64,000 bases of DNA from an uncultured Arachnia sp. (lineage in GTDB: Bacteria > Actinomycetota > Actinomycetes > Propionibacteriales > Propionibacteriaceae), in contig CANLTJ010000001.1 of the NCBI GenBank assembly GCA_947493995.1, forward strand, positions 372,001-436,000, read 5' to 3'. The notes beneath the pieces were generated by a model. It searched no databases. It was given only the letters and a program-made list of their open reading frames with translations, and was not told where the DNA came from. Below, in pieces: positions 15,841-24,593 of the stretch (within the stretch, counting starts at the first letter, position 1; each line of letters starts with the position of its first letter). Position numbers and translations under genes: made by a program.

Positions 15841-17556
15841 TCACTCGCAGACGATCCGATCACCTGCCGAGTACTTCCAGGACCAGTCCTCCGACTTCGC
15901 CACTGCGCCGTCCTTGTAGAACAGTCGTTGCCAATTGACCGTGAACCCCTGGATGGGAGCCTGCGGCTCACAGTCAGGCGTGTCGAGCGTGCGCGTGGTT
16001 CCGTTGTAGAAGCCGGACTTCCTCAGTTCCGTGGACTCCACCTTGTCCCATGTCTTCTGGGAGAAGATCTTGAATGTGATGGTGCCGCGGTTGCCCGGAG
16101 ATGACCTGTTGATGTAGCCCTGGATGTAAGCGGGATAGTCCGTGTTGTTGCGGAACCGCATGTCGAGGGCGCCGTAGTAGATGGTTGCTTCACGGCCCGC
16201 TGGGTAGCGCGCAAAGTACAGGGAGTGGGGCTTGTGCTCCACGATGTCGTAGCCTGCGAAGAAGGCGGCATTGAACAGCGTGGTGGAGCTCTGAGAGATA
16301 CCTCCGCCCGGCTCCTCCACCAGAACGCCTTCGTTGATGACATAGCCGTCGACGTAGCCGTTGGCGGCTGTGCGTGGCCCCAGGGTCTCGTTGAGACTGA
16401 ACACCTCTCCGGGCATCAGCACGGTGCCGTTGATGCTCTCGGCGGCCTGCCCGAGGTTGGTGTTGCGGTAGGCGGCATGGGGGTATCTCGTGGAGAATTC
16501 GCCGATGACCGTCGTGGGCTTCAGCTGTGCGGCCTCCGCGGTCGTGAACTCAGCTGTTTCCTTGATGACCTCGATGGCGGCGGTGCGCTCCTCACCGGTC
16601 TTGACCGCCGCGTCCCACATGGCTGCTGCGATGTTGTCTGGATCCACGCTTGAGCCGTCCACCGCCGGGACAACCGTGATGACGCCGGAACTCAGGGCGT
16701 AGGAGGCATTCTTGGTGACTGCGAGGTTCAGCCCGCTCTGCGCCTGTGCGGTCAGCTCCATGAGGGCATCCACGTCGGTCTGGGGCACCAGTGCCCCGTC
16801 CTGGACGACGAACGTGGTGACGGCCGCTATCTGGCCCGGTGTGATCTGGAAGCTGCCGTTGGGGCCGGTCAGGGTGACGGGTCCGGAAACAGCAGGCTCC
16901 GCATAGTTCCCGACTGCCTCATCCACCATGGCCGTTGTCACGGCGGGCGGGGTCTCCGCCACCACTGCCTCGACTACCGTCTCGCCCTGCATGAGGGCTT
17001 CACTCAGTGCGGGCAGTGTCTGATCGACGTCGAGTTCCGTCGCGGGGACGCCGTCGGTCCGGACGATACTTCCCTCATCAAAGGCAAGCGTGGCGTCGCT
17101 GGACTCACGCTCGAATGCCCCGGCCTCCTCCTCCAGCGCAGCGCGGAGCTGCTCCTCATCGACGGACCTCGGCAACTCCACCTCCTCACCGCCGGTGAAG
17201 GTGCGCCAGATGTCGACCGGATTCCAACTCGACCCGCCACCGGCGGAGCGCACCGCTCGAGCGTGATCGAGAGTCAGACCAGCCTCCAGGGGCTGCAAGG
17301 TAGCGCTGCCCACATCCGGGGCTGATACGGATACCGGCGCGGAATACTGCGGCTCGAGTTCTTCCCTGAGCTTCTCCTCCGCCTGCTCAACTCCGAGGCC
17401 ACCGATGGCGACGCCCTCCACCGTGGAGTTGGTGGGAACCTGATCTCCGGCCGCGAAGTGTGCACCCACCCACGTACCACCGAGGATGATCACCACACCC
17501 ACGATGCTCGCCAGTAGCCACGTCCAGCGTCGACTGCGTGTCTTCTTCGCGCTCAA
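15841..17556 (-). CDS. VanW-family membrane-anchored cell-envelope protein
   Basis: A 571-residue protein with a cytoplasmic SAKKTRSRRW start, one membrane helix (about 11-31), two repeats of the peptidoglycan-binding-4 type (about 45-330), and a VanW domain (about 370-500; FSTRYPHAAYRNTNLGQAAE and PGEVFSLNETLGPRT are diagnostic). VanW was named from vancomycin clusters but its activity is unknown; such proteins are common in actinobacteria without resistance. The start is the TTG at 17556, because GGAGAGGG (17563-17570) lies six bases upstream and the membrane helix then falls at the normal place; much longer in-frame extensions are non-coding. It diverges from an MFS transporter. Confidence 0.88.
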   Translation of the reverse strand: MSAKKTRSRRWTWLLASIVGVVIILGGTWVGAHFAAGDQVPTNSTVEGVAIGGLGVEQAEEKLREELEPQYSAPVSVSAPDVGSATLQPLEAGLTLDHARAVRSAGGGSSWNPVDIWRTFTGGEEVELPRSVDEEQLRAALEEEAGAFERESSDATLAFDEGSIVRTDGVPATELDVDQTLPALSEALMQGETVVEAVVAETPPAVTTAMVDEAVGNYAEPAVSGPVTLTGPNGSFQITPGQIAAVTTFVVQDGALVPQTDVDALMELTAQAQSGLNLAVTKNASYALSSGVITVVPAVDGSSVDPDNIAAAMWDAAVKTGEERTAAIEVIKETAEFTTAEAAQLKPTTVIGEFSTRYPHAAYRNTNLGQAAESINGTVLMPGEVFSLNETLGPRTAANGYVDGYVINEGVLVEEPGGGISQSSTTLFNAAFFAGYDIVEHKPHSLYFARYPAGREATIYYGALDMRFRNNTDYPAYIQGYINRSSPGNRGTITFKIFSQKTWDKVESTELRKSGFYNGTTRTLDTPDCEPQAPIQGFTVNWQRLFYKDGAVAKSEDWSWKYSAGDRIVCE

Positions 17557-17562
17557 ATCAAA

Positions 17563-17570
17563 CCCTCTCC
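17563..17570 (-). promoter_or_regulatory. Ribosome site that sets a TTG start for the VanW-like gene
   Basis: GGAGAGGG on the minus strand is followed by six bases and then TTG. No ATG or GTG with a comparable site occurs at this end of the frame. Confidence 0.7.
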
Positions 17571-17712
17571 CAGAACTGGCGCGCTGAGGCCCACCAGGGG
17601 CCAATCGTAGATGAGAGATTGCACGGATGAAGAACCGCCGGGGTGCCTCACCCCACATCGTGTGACCTCCCCAAGGCACGACCGATATCGGGGAGCGCAC
17701 GGTTCGCGGGAC

Positions 17713-17745
17713 TAGGCTCGGGCGGTGGCCATGCCCCCTGCGTGA
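17713..17745 (+). promoter_or_regulatory. Putative -10 box and leaderless six-codon ORF before the MFS gene
   Basis: TAGGCT (17713-17718) is followed after six bases by GTG GCC ATG CCC CCT GCG TGA (17725-17745). With the leaderless spacing seen elsewhere here, this would be a six-codon peptide at the very 5' end of the MFS mRNA, ending 19 bases before the real start. It may be a leader peptide or chance. Confidence 0.35.
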
Positions 17746-17764
17746 GAAAGAGGACGCCTCCATC

Positions 17765-18988
17765 GTGTCTGTGAAAAATCGTCTGAACGCCAGCGGGCTG
17801 CCCCGTACCACGTGGGTATTGTCCGTCACTGCCCTGTTGGTGGCCATCGGGTTCGGTGTCGTGATTCCGGTCCTCACCCCCTTCGCCAGAACTTTCGGCG
17901 CGAGCAACTTCCAACTCGGGCTGGTCGTCAGCCTCTTTGCCGCGATGCGTCTGATCACCAGCCCCTTCGCCCCTCACATCGGACGACGTCTTGGCGAACG
18001 CAACGGCATCACCCTCGGGGTGCTGATTGTCGCTGTGTCCACCGTCGCAACCGCCCTGGCGCCCACCCTGGAGCTCCTGCTGATCGCCCGGGGTCTGGGC
18101 GGCATCGGATCCGCGACGTTCACGATCTCCGCCATCAACCTGCTTCTGTCAACGGCACCCGAACATCTGCGCGGACGCGCATCCGGGCTGTACCAGGGCG
18201 GATTCCTGCTGGGCAACATGACCGGACCAGCGCTGGGAGGTCTGTTGAGCAGCATCTCCCTCCAGGCGCCGTTCTACTTCTACGCCGCAATGCTCGTGGT
18301 CTGTGCGGGCTTCACCATGGCGATGCTGCCAGAGCGTGCCGCCCCGTCCACCACAAGGAACCAGCGCACACCCCGACGGTTCACCACAGTCCTGAAGGAT
18401 GTGCGCTACCAGGCGGCGTGCATGGTGGGCCTCGGACAGGGATGGCAGTCGTTCGGTGTGCGCAACGCGTTCATCCCCCTGCTCGTGACCGAGTCCCTGC
18501 TGCTGGAGACCTACTGGACCGGCATCGCATTCGCCATCGCCGCTGTTGCACAGACGCTCATGCTGATTCCCGCCGGCAACGCAACGGATCGTATCGGCCG
18601 CAAGCCAGTGATGATCACCTCCGGAATCGTGTGTGGGCTGGCAACGTTCGCCATGCCCCTGTCCCCCAACATCTGGATCCTCGTCGTGGTGCTGTGCATC
18701 TACGGCGTGGGAGCCGCCATGCAGGGCACGGCCCCCACCGCCGCCGTCGGTGACGCCACCCACGGACGAGGCGGAGTGCCGGTGGCGGCCTTCTCCATGG
18801 TCATGGATCTCGGGTCCATTTTCGGTCCACTGGTCGCGGGAGCGGTGCTCGACGTGTGGTCATTCGAGGCGGCATTCGCCGTCGGGGGCGTGATCCTGTT
18901 GGCAGGCTCCCTCTACGCCGCCTTCATCCCGAAATCCCTCGATCGTGAGTTCCTCGCGAAGCAAATGCCGGAACAAGCTGAAGGATGA
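17765..18988 (+). CDS. MFS transporter
   Basis: A 407-residue major facilitator with twelve predicted membrane helices. The loop between helices 2 and 3 is RLITSPFAPHIGRRLGERNG, a variant of the MFS motif A with its basic residues; the second half repeats it as NATDRIGRKPVM. It resembles actinobacterial drug and metabolite exporters (DHA1 type), but the substrate is unknown. Start is the GTG at 17765, after AAAGAGGA. It shares an upstream region with the VanW-like gene, and its stop is only four bases from the convergent sppA stop, with no obvious terminator. Confidence 0.88.
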   Translation: MSVKNRLNASGLPRTTWVLSVTALLVAIGFGVVIPVLTPFARTFGASNFQLGLVVSLFAAMRLITSPFAPHIGRRLGERNGITLGVLIVAVSTVATALAPTLELLLIARGLGGIGSATFTISAINLLLSTAPEHLRGRASGLYQGGFLLGNMTGPALGGLLSSISLQAPFYFYAAMLVVCAGFTMAMLPERAAPSTTRNQRTPRRFTTVLKDVRYQAACMVGLGQGWQSFGVRNAFIPLLVTESLLLETYWTGIAFAIAAVAQTLMLIPAGNATDRIGRKPVMITSGIVCGLATFAMPLSPNIWILVVVLCIYGVGAAMQGTAPTAAVGDATHGRGGVPVAAFSMVMDLGSIFGPLVAGAVLDVWSFEAAFAVGGVILLAGSLYAAFIPKSLDREFLAKQMPEQAEG

Positions 18989-18992
18989 TTCC

Positions 18993-20684
18993 TCAGCGGA
19001 TGTCGATGCGCACGGGTAGGCTCAGCGCTCCATACACCGGCAGTCCCAACGCCGACGCGGCCTTGGCCAACAGCGCGTCCGCGGAGTTCATCGGCAGAGG
19101 CACCGATGCCTGGGAGCGGGATTCGCTGGACGTGGCCGGCAGAAGTCCCTCCAGGACACCCAGGTGGGACACTCGCGACACCTTGGCGGTGGCCGGATCC
19201 ATCCCCGCCAGCACGCTCGCCCGCTCAAGGGCGAGGCGCCACCCGCCCACGTGGTCCACCAACCCGTGGGTCAGGGCGTCGGAACCCGTCCATACCCGCC
19301 CCTTCGCGAGCGGTTCCAGCTCCTCCACCGCCATACCGCGATCCTCCGCCGCCAGTGTCGTGAACGTGGTGTAGATCCGGTCCAGGCTCTCATCGAGCTT
19401 CGCCCAGTCCTCCTCGGAGAACTCGGTGGCCGAGGACAGCATCCCGGCGCGTGCTCCAATACGAATCGCCTCCCGCTTCAGGCCCACCTTGTCGAACAGG
19501 CCCCGCGTCACGAATTTGCCCGCCAGCACCCCGATGGAGCCCGTGAGAGTCGAGGCCTGCGCCACGATCTCATCCGCACCCATGGCGGCGTAGTAGCCTC
19601 CCGAGGCCGCGACGGAGCCCATGCGGGCCACCACCGGCCGTCCCGAGTCGCGAACCCGGAGAACCGAGCGCCGCATGAAGTCGGATGCGACTGCCGATCC
19701 GCCCGGGCTGTCCACCTCCAGGATCACGGCACGAACATCCTCGTCACGCAGCACAGCCCGCAGGTGTTCGTCGACGACGTCCGAGCCAGCGATCTCCCTA
19801 CCCGCAGGGCTGGGCGCACCACGCCCGGTGACAATGGGGCCGCGTACCGACACGACGGCGACTTTCCCACCACTCGACCTGCGGACCATCCTGCGCAGTG
19901 TGGTCTTGGGGGCGTAACGGTGAACGAATCGAAGGTTCTCGGGCTCGGCGCCCCAGTTCTCGAGCACCATCGCATACACCTGATCGCGGTAACCGATGCG
20001 GTCAACCAGTCCGAGTTCAACGGCCTTCTCCGGCGTCAGCGGCGACTCGTTCACGCCCTCCCACACACTCGCGACATCCATGCCACGCCTGCGTGCGATG
20101 GTGGCGACGGCATCCTCCACCAGAGATTGTCCGAGCCTGGTCATCATCTCGCGGTTGGCGTCGGTGACGTCATCGGCGGCGAACTGGTCGGCCGCTGTCT
20201 TGTATTCCCAGCGTTTTCCGAACTGGGGCTCCACCCCCACTTTTTCCAGCATCCCCTTGGCGAGCACGATGGTGACTTCCGCGCCTCCGATGGCGACGTC
20301 ACCGGTGGGCTGCACCCAGACCTGTTGGGCCGCCGTGGCCAGTTGGAAGGCGGGAAGACTGTTGGCGAGTTCCCCGTAGGACTCCGCCCAGGCCACTGTC
20401 GGGCGGTGGCGGCCGAACTCTTCGACGAGGTCGCCCACCTCCTCCATCACCGACATGGGCTGGGAGCACTCGACGGCATGGACGATCAGCCCGGCAACCC
20501 GGGAATCACTGGCCGCCTCCCGGAAGTTCTCCCGGAGCACGGACATGTGGGTGGCGTTCAGGACCTGGAGCGCAGCGAGCGGGTTGCGCGGCCGCACTTC
20601 CAGTAATCCCCTGGCCAGGTCAAGCTCCAGTACGACACAGTCACCACGCGACGTCAGACCATCCACAATCTCTCGTACACCCAT
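18993..20684 (-). CDS. sppA: Signal peptide peptidase SppA, 67K type
   Basis: A 563-residue serine protease with two tandem S49 domains, the long form of SppA. The catalytic dyad is split as in the family: K162 in EYKTAAD in the first domain and S361 in VAASGGYYAA in the second. VDSPGGSAVAS precedes the serine. It degrades leftover signal peptides and membrane fragments. No strong N-terminal membrane helix is visible, so membrane contact may be peripheral, as in many actinobacterial forms. I start it at the ATG at 20684; TACCGT ends six bases upstream, a leaderless pattern, and a start 14 codons further up has no such support. Confidence 0.92.
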   Translation of the reverse strand: MGVREIVDGLTSRGDCVVLELDLARGLLEVRPRNPLAALQVLNATHMSVLRENFREAASDSRVAGLIVHAVECSQPMSVMEEVGDLVEEFGRHRPTVAWAESYGELANSLPAFQLATAAQQVWVQPTGDVAIGGAEVTIVLAKGMLEKVGVEPQFGKRWEYKTAADQFAADDVTDANREMMTRLGQSLVEDAVATIARRRGMDVASVWEGVNESPLTPEKAVELGLVDRIGYRDQVYAMVLENWGAEPENLRFVHRYAPKTTLRRMVRRSSGGKVAVVSVRGPIVTGRGAPSPAGREIAGSDVVDEHLRAVLRDEDVRAVILEVDSPGGSAVASDFMRRSVLRVRDSGRPVVARMGSVAASGGYYAAMGADEIVAQASTLTGSIGVLAGKFVTRGLFDKVGLKREAIRIGARAGMLSSATEFSEEDWAKLDESLDRIYTTFTTLAAEDRGMAVEELEPLAKGRVWTGSDALTHGLVDHVGGWRLALERASVLAGMDPATAKVSRVSHLGVLEGLLPATSSESRSQASVPLPMNSADALLAKAASALGLPVYGALSLPVRIDIR

Positions 20685-20690
20685 GGCCCT

Positions 20691-20696
20691 ACGGTA
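20691..20696 (-). promoter_or_regulatory. sppA: -10 box TACCGT, leaderless promoter of sppA
   Basis: TACCGT ends six bases before the ATG at 20684 on the minus strand, with no ribosome site between. Confidence 0.5.
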
Positions 20697-20738
20697 CTCG
20701 TGACAGGAGGCCACGCCTATCGGCACGGGCCGGACACA

Positions 20739-20772
20739 GAAACAGGGGTCCGCCCGGGCGGACCCCTGTTTC
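20739..20772 (-). terminator. Terminator of tkt
   Basis: A perfect 34-base palindrome, arms GAAACAGGGGTCCGCCC and its complement, lies just downstream of the tkt stop and before the sppA promoter. In RNA the innermost pairs form the loop. A short T-rich edge (GTTTC) is present on the tkt strand. Confidence 0.8.
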
Positions 20773-20783
20773 CTGTCACCAGC

Positions 20784-22838
20784 TCAGAGGACGGATTGGG
20801 CCACTTCCGCCACGTGGTCGCCGGTGAAGCCGAACTCCTCGAAGCACTTGGCGCCGGAGGCGGATGCGCCGAAGTGCTCGATGGACACGGTGGCACCGGC
20901 CCCGCCGACGTAGGTGGACCATCCCATCGCCACGCCTGCCTCCACGCTCACGCGTGCCGTGACCTCCGACGGCAGTACGGATTCCCTGTACTCGGCATCC
21001 ATGGCGTCGAACCACTCCTGACAGGGCATGGACACCACCCGCGTGGAGATCCCTTGGGCCTCCAACCTGTCCTGCGCGTCAAGGGCGACCGCCACCTCGG
21101 AGCCGGTGGCGATGAGGATCAGCTGGACGTCACCGGAGGCCTCGCGCAGTACGTACGCGCCGTTGGCCACCCCCTCGGCGGAATTGAACTCCTCGCCTCG
21201 TTCGACGTTGCGTATGTCCTGACGGGACAGGATCAGCCCGGAGGGGTTGTCCTTGCGGCGAAGGATTTCACCCCAGGCAACGGCGGTCTCGTTGGCGTCG
21301 GCTGGACGAACCACATCCAGGCCGGGAATCGCGCGCAGGGCCGCGAGGTGCTCCACGGGTTGGTGCGTCGGACCGTCCTCACCCACTCCGACGGAATCAT
21401 GGGTCCAGACAAAGATGCTGGGGGTGCCCATGATCGCGGCAAGCCGAACAGCGCCACGCATGTAGTCGGAGAACACGAGGAAAGTGCCGCCGTAGGGGCG
21501 GGTCAGGCCCGAGACTGAAATGCCATTGACGATGCCGCCCATGGCGTGTTCGCGGATACCGAAGTGGATGGTGCGGCCGTATTCGTTGCCGCGCCACCCT
21601 GCCGTCTGGCGGGAGGTGGGCAGGAAGCTCGGTTCGCCCTTCATGGTGGTGTTGTTGGAACCTGCCAGGTCCGCGGAGCCGCCCCACAGTTCCGGCAGCT
21701 GCGGCGCCAGGGCGCTCAGCACTTCACCGGAGGCCTTGCGGGTGGACATCTTCTCCTCGGAGAAGACCGGCAGGCTGAGGTCTTCGGGCAGTTTGTGGGC
21801 ACGGACCCTCTCCAGCAACTCACTGCGCTCAGGGTTGCTCTTCTTCCAGGTGGCGAACTTCTCCTCCCATGCCTCACGCGCGGTCTTGCCACGCTCAGCG
21901 GCATTGGCCCGGGTTTGCTCAACGATGTCTGTGTCGAAGGCGAAGGGTTCGTCGGGAAGGCCGAGTTCGGCCTTCAGTGCGGTGATCTCCTCCGCGCCGA
22001 TCTTGGAGCCGTGGACGGATTCGTCGCCGGCCTTGTTGGGCATCGGCCACCCGATGATCGTGGTCAGACGGATGAACGACGGCCGGTCCGTCACCTTCCT
22101 GGCCTCATCGATGGCAGTCTGGAGGGCGTCCATGTCCTCGCGGTACTCGGTGCCGCCGTTTGTCCAGTCAACGTGTTGCACGTGCCAGCCGTATGCGGCG
22201 TAGCGGGCGGCGACGTCCTCGGTGAAGGCGATGGGGGTACCACCCTCAATGGTGATGCGGTTGTCGTCATAGAAGAGTACGAGATTGCCGAGCTTCTGCG
22301 TCGCGGCCAGGGAGGATGCCTCGCTGGAGATGCCCTCCTGCAGGCAGCCGTCACCGGCGACGCAGTAGATCATTCGGTCGAACGGCGACTCGCCGGCCGG
22401 GGCATCCGGATCGAAGAGTCCACGCTCCTTGCGTGCCGCCATCGCCATGCCGACAGCGTTGGACACGCCGGCTCCCAGCGGGCCGGTGGTGCATTCCACG
22501 AACTTGGTGTGGTGGTACTCCGGGTGCCCCGGGGTCTTGGAGCCCCATGTGCGCAGCGACTTGATGTCGTCGAGTTCCATGTCGCAACCGGCCATGTACA
22601 GCTGCACGTACTGCACGAGCGATGCATGCCCCACCGAGAGCACGAAGCGGTCCCGACCAAGCCACAAGTCATCCGTGGGATCCAGCTTCATCACCTTCTG
22701 GTACAGCAGGTGGGCCAGCGGTGCGAGGGAGACGGGGGTACCGGGGTGTCCGTTGCCAACCTTCTCCACTGCATCAACGGCGAGGACGCGGGCAACATCG
22801 ACGGCGCGGGAATCCAGATCAGTCCAGTCAAGAGTCAT
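20784..22838 (-). CDS. tkt: Transketolase
   Basis: A 684-residue thiamine-diphosphate enzyme of the pentose phosphate and Calvin-type carbon shuffle. GNGHPGTPVSLAP (28-40) carries the substrate-binding His, GDGCLQEGISSEA (near 155-167) is the ThDP/metal motif, and IREHAMGGIVNG further on supplies the catalytic Glu of the pyrimidine domain. The length matches bacterial transketolases. The ATG at 22838 is preferred to one nine codons upstream because TAGGAT ends seven bases before it. It follows a small unknown gene and a phosphoribosyltransferase in the same direction. Confidence 0.96.
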   Translation of the reverse strand: MTLDWTDLDSRAVDVARVLAVDAVEKVGNGHPGTPVSLAPLAHLLYQKVMKLDPTDDLWLGRDRFVLSVGHASLVQYVQLYMAGCDMELDDIKSLRTWGSKTPGHPEYHHTKFVECTTGPLGAGVSNAVGMAMAARKERGLFDPDAPAGESPFDRMIYCVAGDGCLQEGISSEASSLAATQKLGNLVLFYDDNRITIEGGTPIAFTEDVAARYAAYGWHVQHVDWTNGGTEYREDMDALQTAIDEARKVTDRPSFIRLTTIIGWPMPNKAGDESVHGSKIGAEEITALKAELGLPDEPFAFDTDIVEQTRANAAERGKTAREAWEEKFATWKKSNPERSELLERVRAHKLPEDLSLPVFSEEKMSTRKASGEVLSALAPQLPELWGGSADLAGSNNTTMKGEPSFLPTSRQTAGWRGNEYGRTIHFGIREHAMGGIVNGISVSGLTRPYGGTFLVFSDYMRGAVRLAAIMGTPSIFVWTHDSVGVGEDGPTHQPVEHLAALRAIPGLDVVRPADANETAVAWGEILRRKDNPSGLILSRQDIRNVERGEEFNSAEGVANGAYVLREASGDVQLILIATGSEVAVALDAQDRLEAQGISTRVVSMPCQEWFDAMDAEYRESVLPSEVTARVSVEAGVAMGWSTYVGGAGATVSIEHFGASASGAKCFEEFGFTGDHVAEVAQSVL

Positions 22839-22845
22839 GCTCTCG

Positions 22846-22851
22846 ATCCTA
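22846..22851 (-). promoter_or_regulatory. tkt: -10 box TAGGAT, leaderless promoter of tkt
   Basis: TAGGAT ends seven bases before the tkt ATG at 22838, in the 77-base gap after the small unknown gene. Confidence 0.5.
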
Positions 22852-22915
22852 ACGTGCCGTGCCATCCATCTGGCGGGACTCGATCTGGCAGGAGTCGATC
22901 GGATGGGCCAGCTTG

Positions 22916-23128
22916 TCAGAAGGTGAAGTGTTGGCCCTCCGATGGCCAGGAGGGCAGTGTGGAGGCGCTCGGGTTCTCCCCCTCGTCACCATCTTCGATG
23001 TCCCGGTCTCCTCCGGCCCGTGGCGGGCTGCCCGGTTCCACCGGGCGGATCCGCTCACCCAGGGCATCGCGTACGAGTTTTCCCAGTCCGTCCCCGTCGT
23101 CGGGATTGTGTTTGCGGATCTCAGCCAT
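22916..23128 (-). CDS. Small acidic hypothetical protein, 70 residues
   Basis: MAEIRKHNPDDGDGLGKLVR opens a 70-residue protein; residues 1-30 look like a folded helix segment and the rest is a Pro/Gly/Asp/Glu-rich tail. I do not recognise the family. Coding support is contextual: the ATG overlaps the last eight bases of the phosphoribosyltransferase gene, and AAAGG lies nine bases upstream, so it looks translationally coupled. There is no membrane segment or Cys motif. It could be a partner of the phosphoribosyltransferase, or spurious. Confidence 0.55.
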   Translation of the reverse strand: MAEIRKHNPDDGDGLGKLVRDALGERIRPVEPGSPPRAGGDRDIEDGDEGENPSASTLPSWPSEGQHFTF

Positions 23129-23627
23129 GCTCAGCCTTTCTGGTCAATGAGGGGGTTTCGGACCACGGGAACCTGATCCAGGCATCGGTGGGGCGCCAGA
23201 AGAAGTCGGGGGTCACGATGCTGCGGGACTTGTGGTACAGCACTGCACTGCGCACATCGGCTCCGAATCCACGCAGCAGCTTGAGTACCAGCGCCAGGGT
23301 TCGGCCGGAGTCGGCTACATCATCCACGACGAGAATCTTCTGCTCCGCGATGGAGGCACTGTCCAGCATGGGTGCCAACAGAATGGGATCGGGCCGTGTC
23401 TCATTGACGTCCACGTAGAACTCGACGTTGATGGCATCCACGAGTTTGACGTCGAGGGCATATGTCATGCTGCCGGCGATCACCAGACCCCCGCGCGCGA
23501 TGGCGATCACCACGTCGGGTCGGAAGCCCGAGTCCACCACCTGTCGAGCCAAGTGCTCCGTCACCTCGCCCATGTCGTCCCAGGTGAGCACCTCGAACTC
23601 CGTCGTCACGTCCGCGTCCTCTGCCAT
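23121..23627 (-). CDS. Type I phosphoribosyltransferase
   Basis: A 168-residue protein with the PRPP-binding loop KILVVDDVADSGRTL (97-111) and the PPi loop ARGGLVIAG (44-52), as in xanthine/hypoxanthine-type phosphoribosyltransferases. It probably converts a purine base and PRPP to the nucleotide, but this short actinobacterial type is not characterised well enough to name the base. The frame extends upstream, yet the ATG at 23627 fits: TACCAT ends six bases before it. It diverges from the mutarotase gene across a 49-base gap, and both would be leaderless. Confidence 0.85.
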   Translation of the reverse strand: MAEDADVTTEFEVLTWDDMGEVTEHLARQVVDSGFRPDVVIAIARGGLVIAGSMTYALDVKLVDAINVEFYVDVNETRPDPILLAPMLDSASIAEQKILVVDDVADSGRTLALVLKLLRGFGADVRSAVLYHKSRSIVTPDFFWRPTDAWIRFPWSETPSLTRKAEHG

Positions 23628-23633
23628 GGCGAC

Positions 23634-23639
23634 ATGGTA
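23634..23639 (-). promoter_or_regulatory. -10 box TACCAT, leaderless promoter of the phosphoribosyltransferase
   Basis: TACCAT ends six bases before the ATG at 23627. It is only 25 bases from the opposite-facing box of the mutarotase gene, so the two promoters are back to back. Confidence 0.45.
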
Positions 23640-23664
23640 CTTCCCGCTGATGCACAGCAGTCGA

Positions 23665-23670
23665 TACCGT
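23665..23670 (+). promoter_or_regulatory. -10 box TACCGT, leaderless promoter of the mutarotase
   Basis: TACCGT ends six bases before the ATG at 23677, and no ribosome site is present. Confidence 0.45.
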
Positions 23671-23676
23671 GGGCGC

Positions 23677-24555
23677 ATGGCCACGTCCACGCAACTGACA
23701 TCGGCGGGGTTGCGACGCGTGGCCAACGCCGCGTGCACCGGATCCGCCCTCGATCTCGGTGCCACCGTCATCGGCTGGAGACCGCAGAGCGAGCGGGAGG
23801 TGCTGTTCCTCAGCCGGGACGCTCACGTGGCCACGGGCGATGAGATCCACGGTGGTGTCCCCCTCTGCGCGCCGTGGTTCGGTCACGGCCGCGACGACGC
23901 GGAGGTGCCACACCCCCACGGCCTGGTGCGGTGGGTGCCGTGGCGCCTCGTCGAGCAACGCGAGTCCGAAGGCTCCACCAGCCTGGTGTGGGAACTGTCC
24001 GGCTCGGAGATCGCCCACCTGCCGGGCGCCGCGAACTACCCCTCTGACATCCAGTTCCGCTACGAGGTCCGGTTCGCGGAGGTTCTCACGTGCACGCTGA
24101 GGACCGGCTCGCCATCCACGTCATTCGTGCTCGACCAGGTCTTCCACAGCTATTTCTCCGTATCCAGGATCGAGGACGTGGTCATCTCGGGGCTGGGAGG
24201 ACGCTACCGCGACTACACCGAGGACGCCGCATGGCATGACTCCTCCGGCGAGCTCCGCATCACAGGCCACACTGACCGCATCTACGACGGTGCCGACGTG
24301 ATCCGCATTCGTGACGCCGAGAGGGAGCTGATGGTGCGCTCCGACGGTGCGTCCTCGACGGTGGTGTGGAACCCCGGCCCTGAGGGTGCCCAGTCCCTCA
24401 TTGGGTGGGCGGCCGAGGAGTGGGAGACGATGGTGTGCGTCGAGGTGGGCAACGTCCAGCACAATGCCGTGACCGTACCTGCTGGCGGCACTCACACCTT
24501 GTCCATGACGATCGAACTCCACCGGTGTTCCGAATCCACGCGGGAGGGCTTGTAA
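23677..24555 (+). CDS. D-hexose-6-phosphate mutarotase (YeaD type)
   Basis: A 292-residue aldose-1-epimerase-fold protein of the YeaD group, which interconverts alpha and beta glucose-6-phosphate. HGGVPLCAPWFG (near 67-78) is the diagnostic YeaD segment, HPHGLVRWVPW supplies a conserved His, FHSYFSV holds the second His, and VEVGNVQ near residue 263 gives the catalytic Glu. It is cytoplasmic. It diverges from the phosphoribosyltransferase and ends 38 bases from the convergent metallo-hydrolase gene with no clear terminator. Confidence 0.9.
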   Translation: MATSTQLTSAGLRRVANAACTGSALDLGATVIGWRPQSEREVLFLSRDAHVATGDEIHGGVPLCAPWFGHGRDDAEVPHPHGLVRWVPWRLVEQRESEGSTSLVWELSGSEIAHLPGAANYPSDIQFRYEVRFAEVLTCTLRTGSPSTSFVLDQVFHSYFSVSRIEDVVISGLGGRYRDYTEDAAWHDSSGELRITGHTDRIYDGADVIRIRDAERELMVRSDGASSTVVWNPGPEGAQSLIGWAAEEWETMVCVEVGNVQHNAVTVPAGGTHTLSMTIELHRCSESTREGL

Positions 24556-24593
24556 AGCCCGTCCTGACCCAAACATTTCGAACGGCGCAGACG

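Noticed and set aside
15841..17556. Vancomycin resistance cluster
   Set aside because: Only a VanW-domain protein is present; there are no vanH, vanA or vanX genes and such proteins are common in sensitive actinobacteria.
17557..17958. N-terminal extension of the VanW-like protein by over 100 codons
   Set aside because: The extension puts the membrane helix deep in the protein, is rich in His/Pro/Arg, and overlaps the MFS promoter; GGAGAGGG and TTG at 17556 give a normal start.
19164..20606. A 480-codon open frame antisense to sppA
   Set aside because: High third-position GC opens long antisense frames; composition is Arg/His/Gly-rich with no family signature, and sppA has both catalytic residues on the other strand.
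21546..23150. A 534-codon open frame antisense to tkt
   Set aside because: It is the mirror of a complete transketolase and shows no recognisable motif; no ribosome site at the start.
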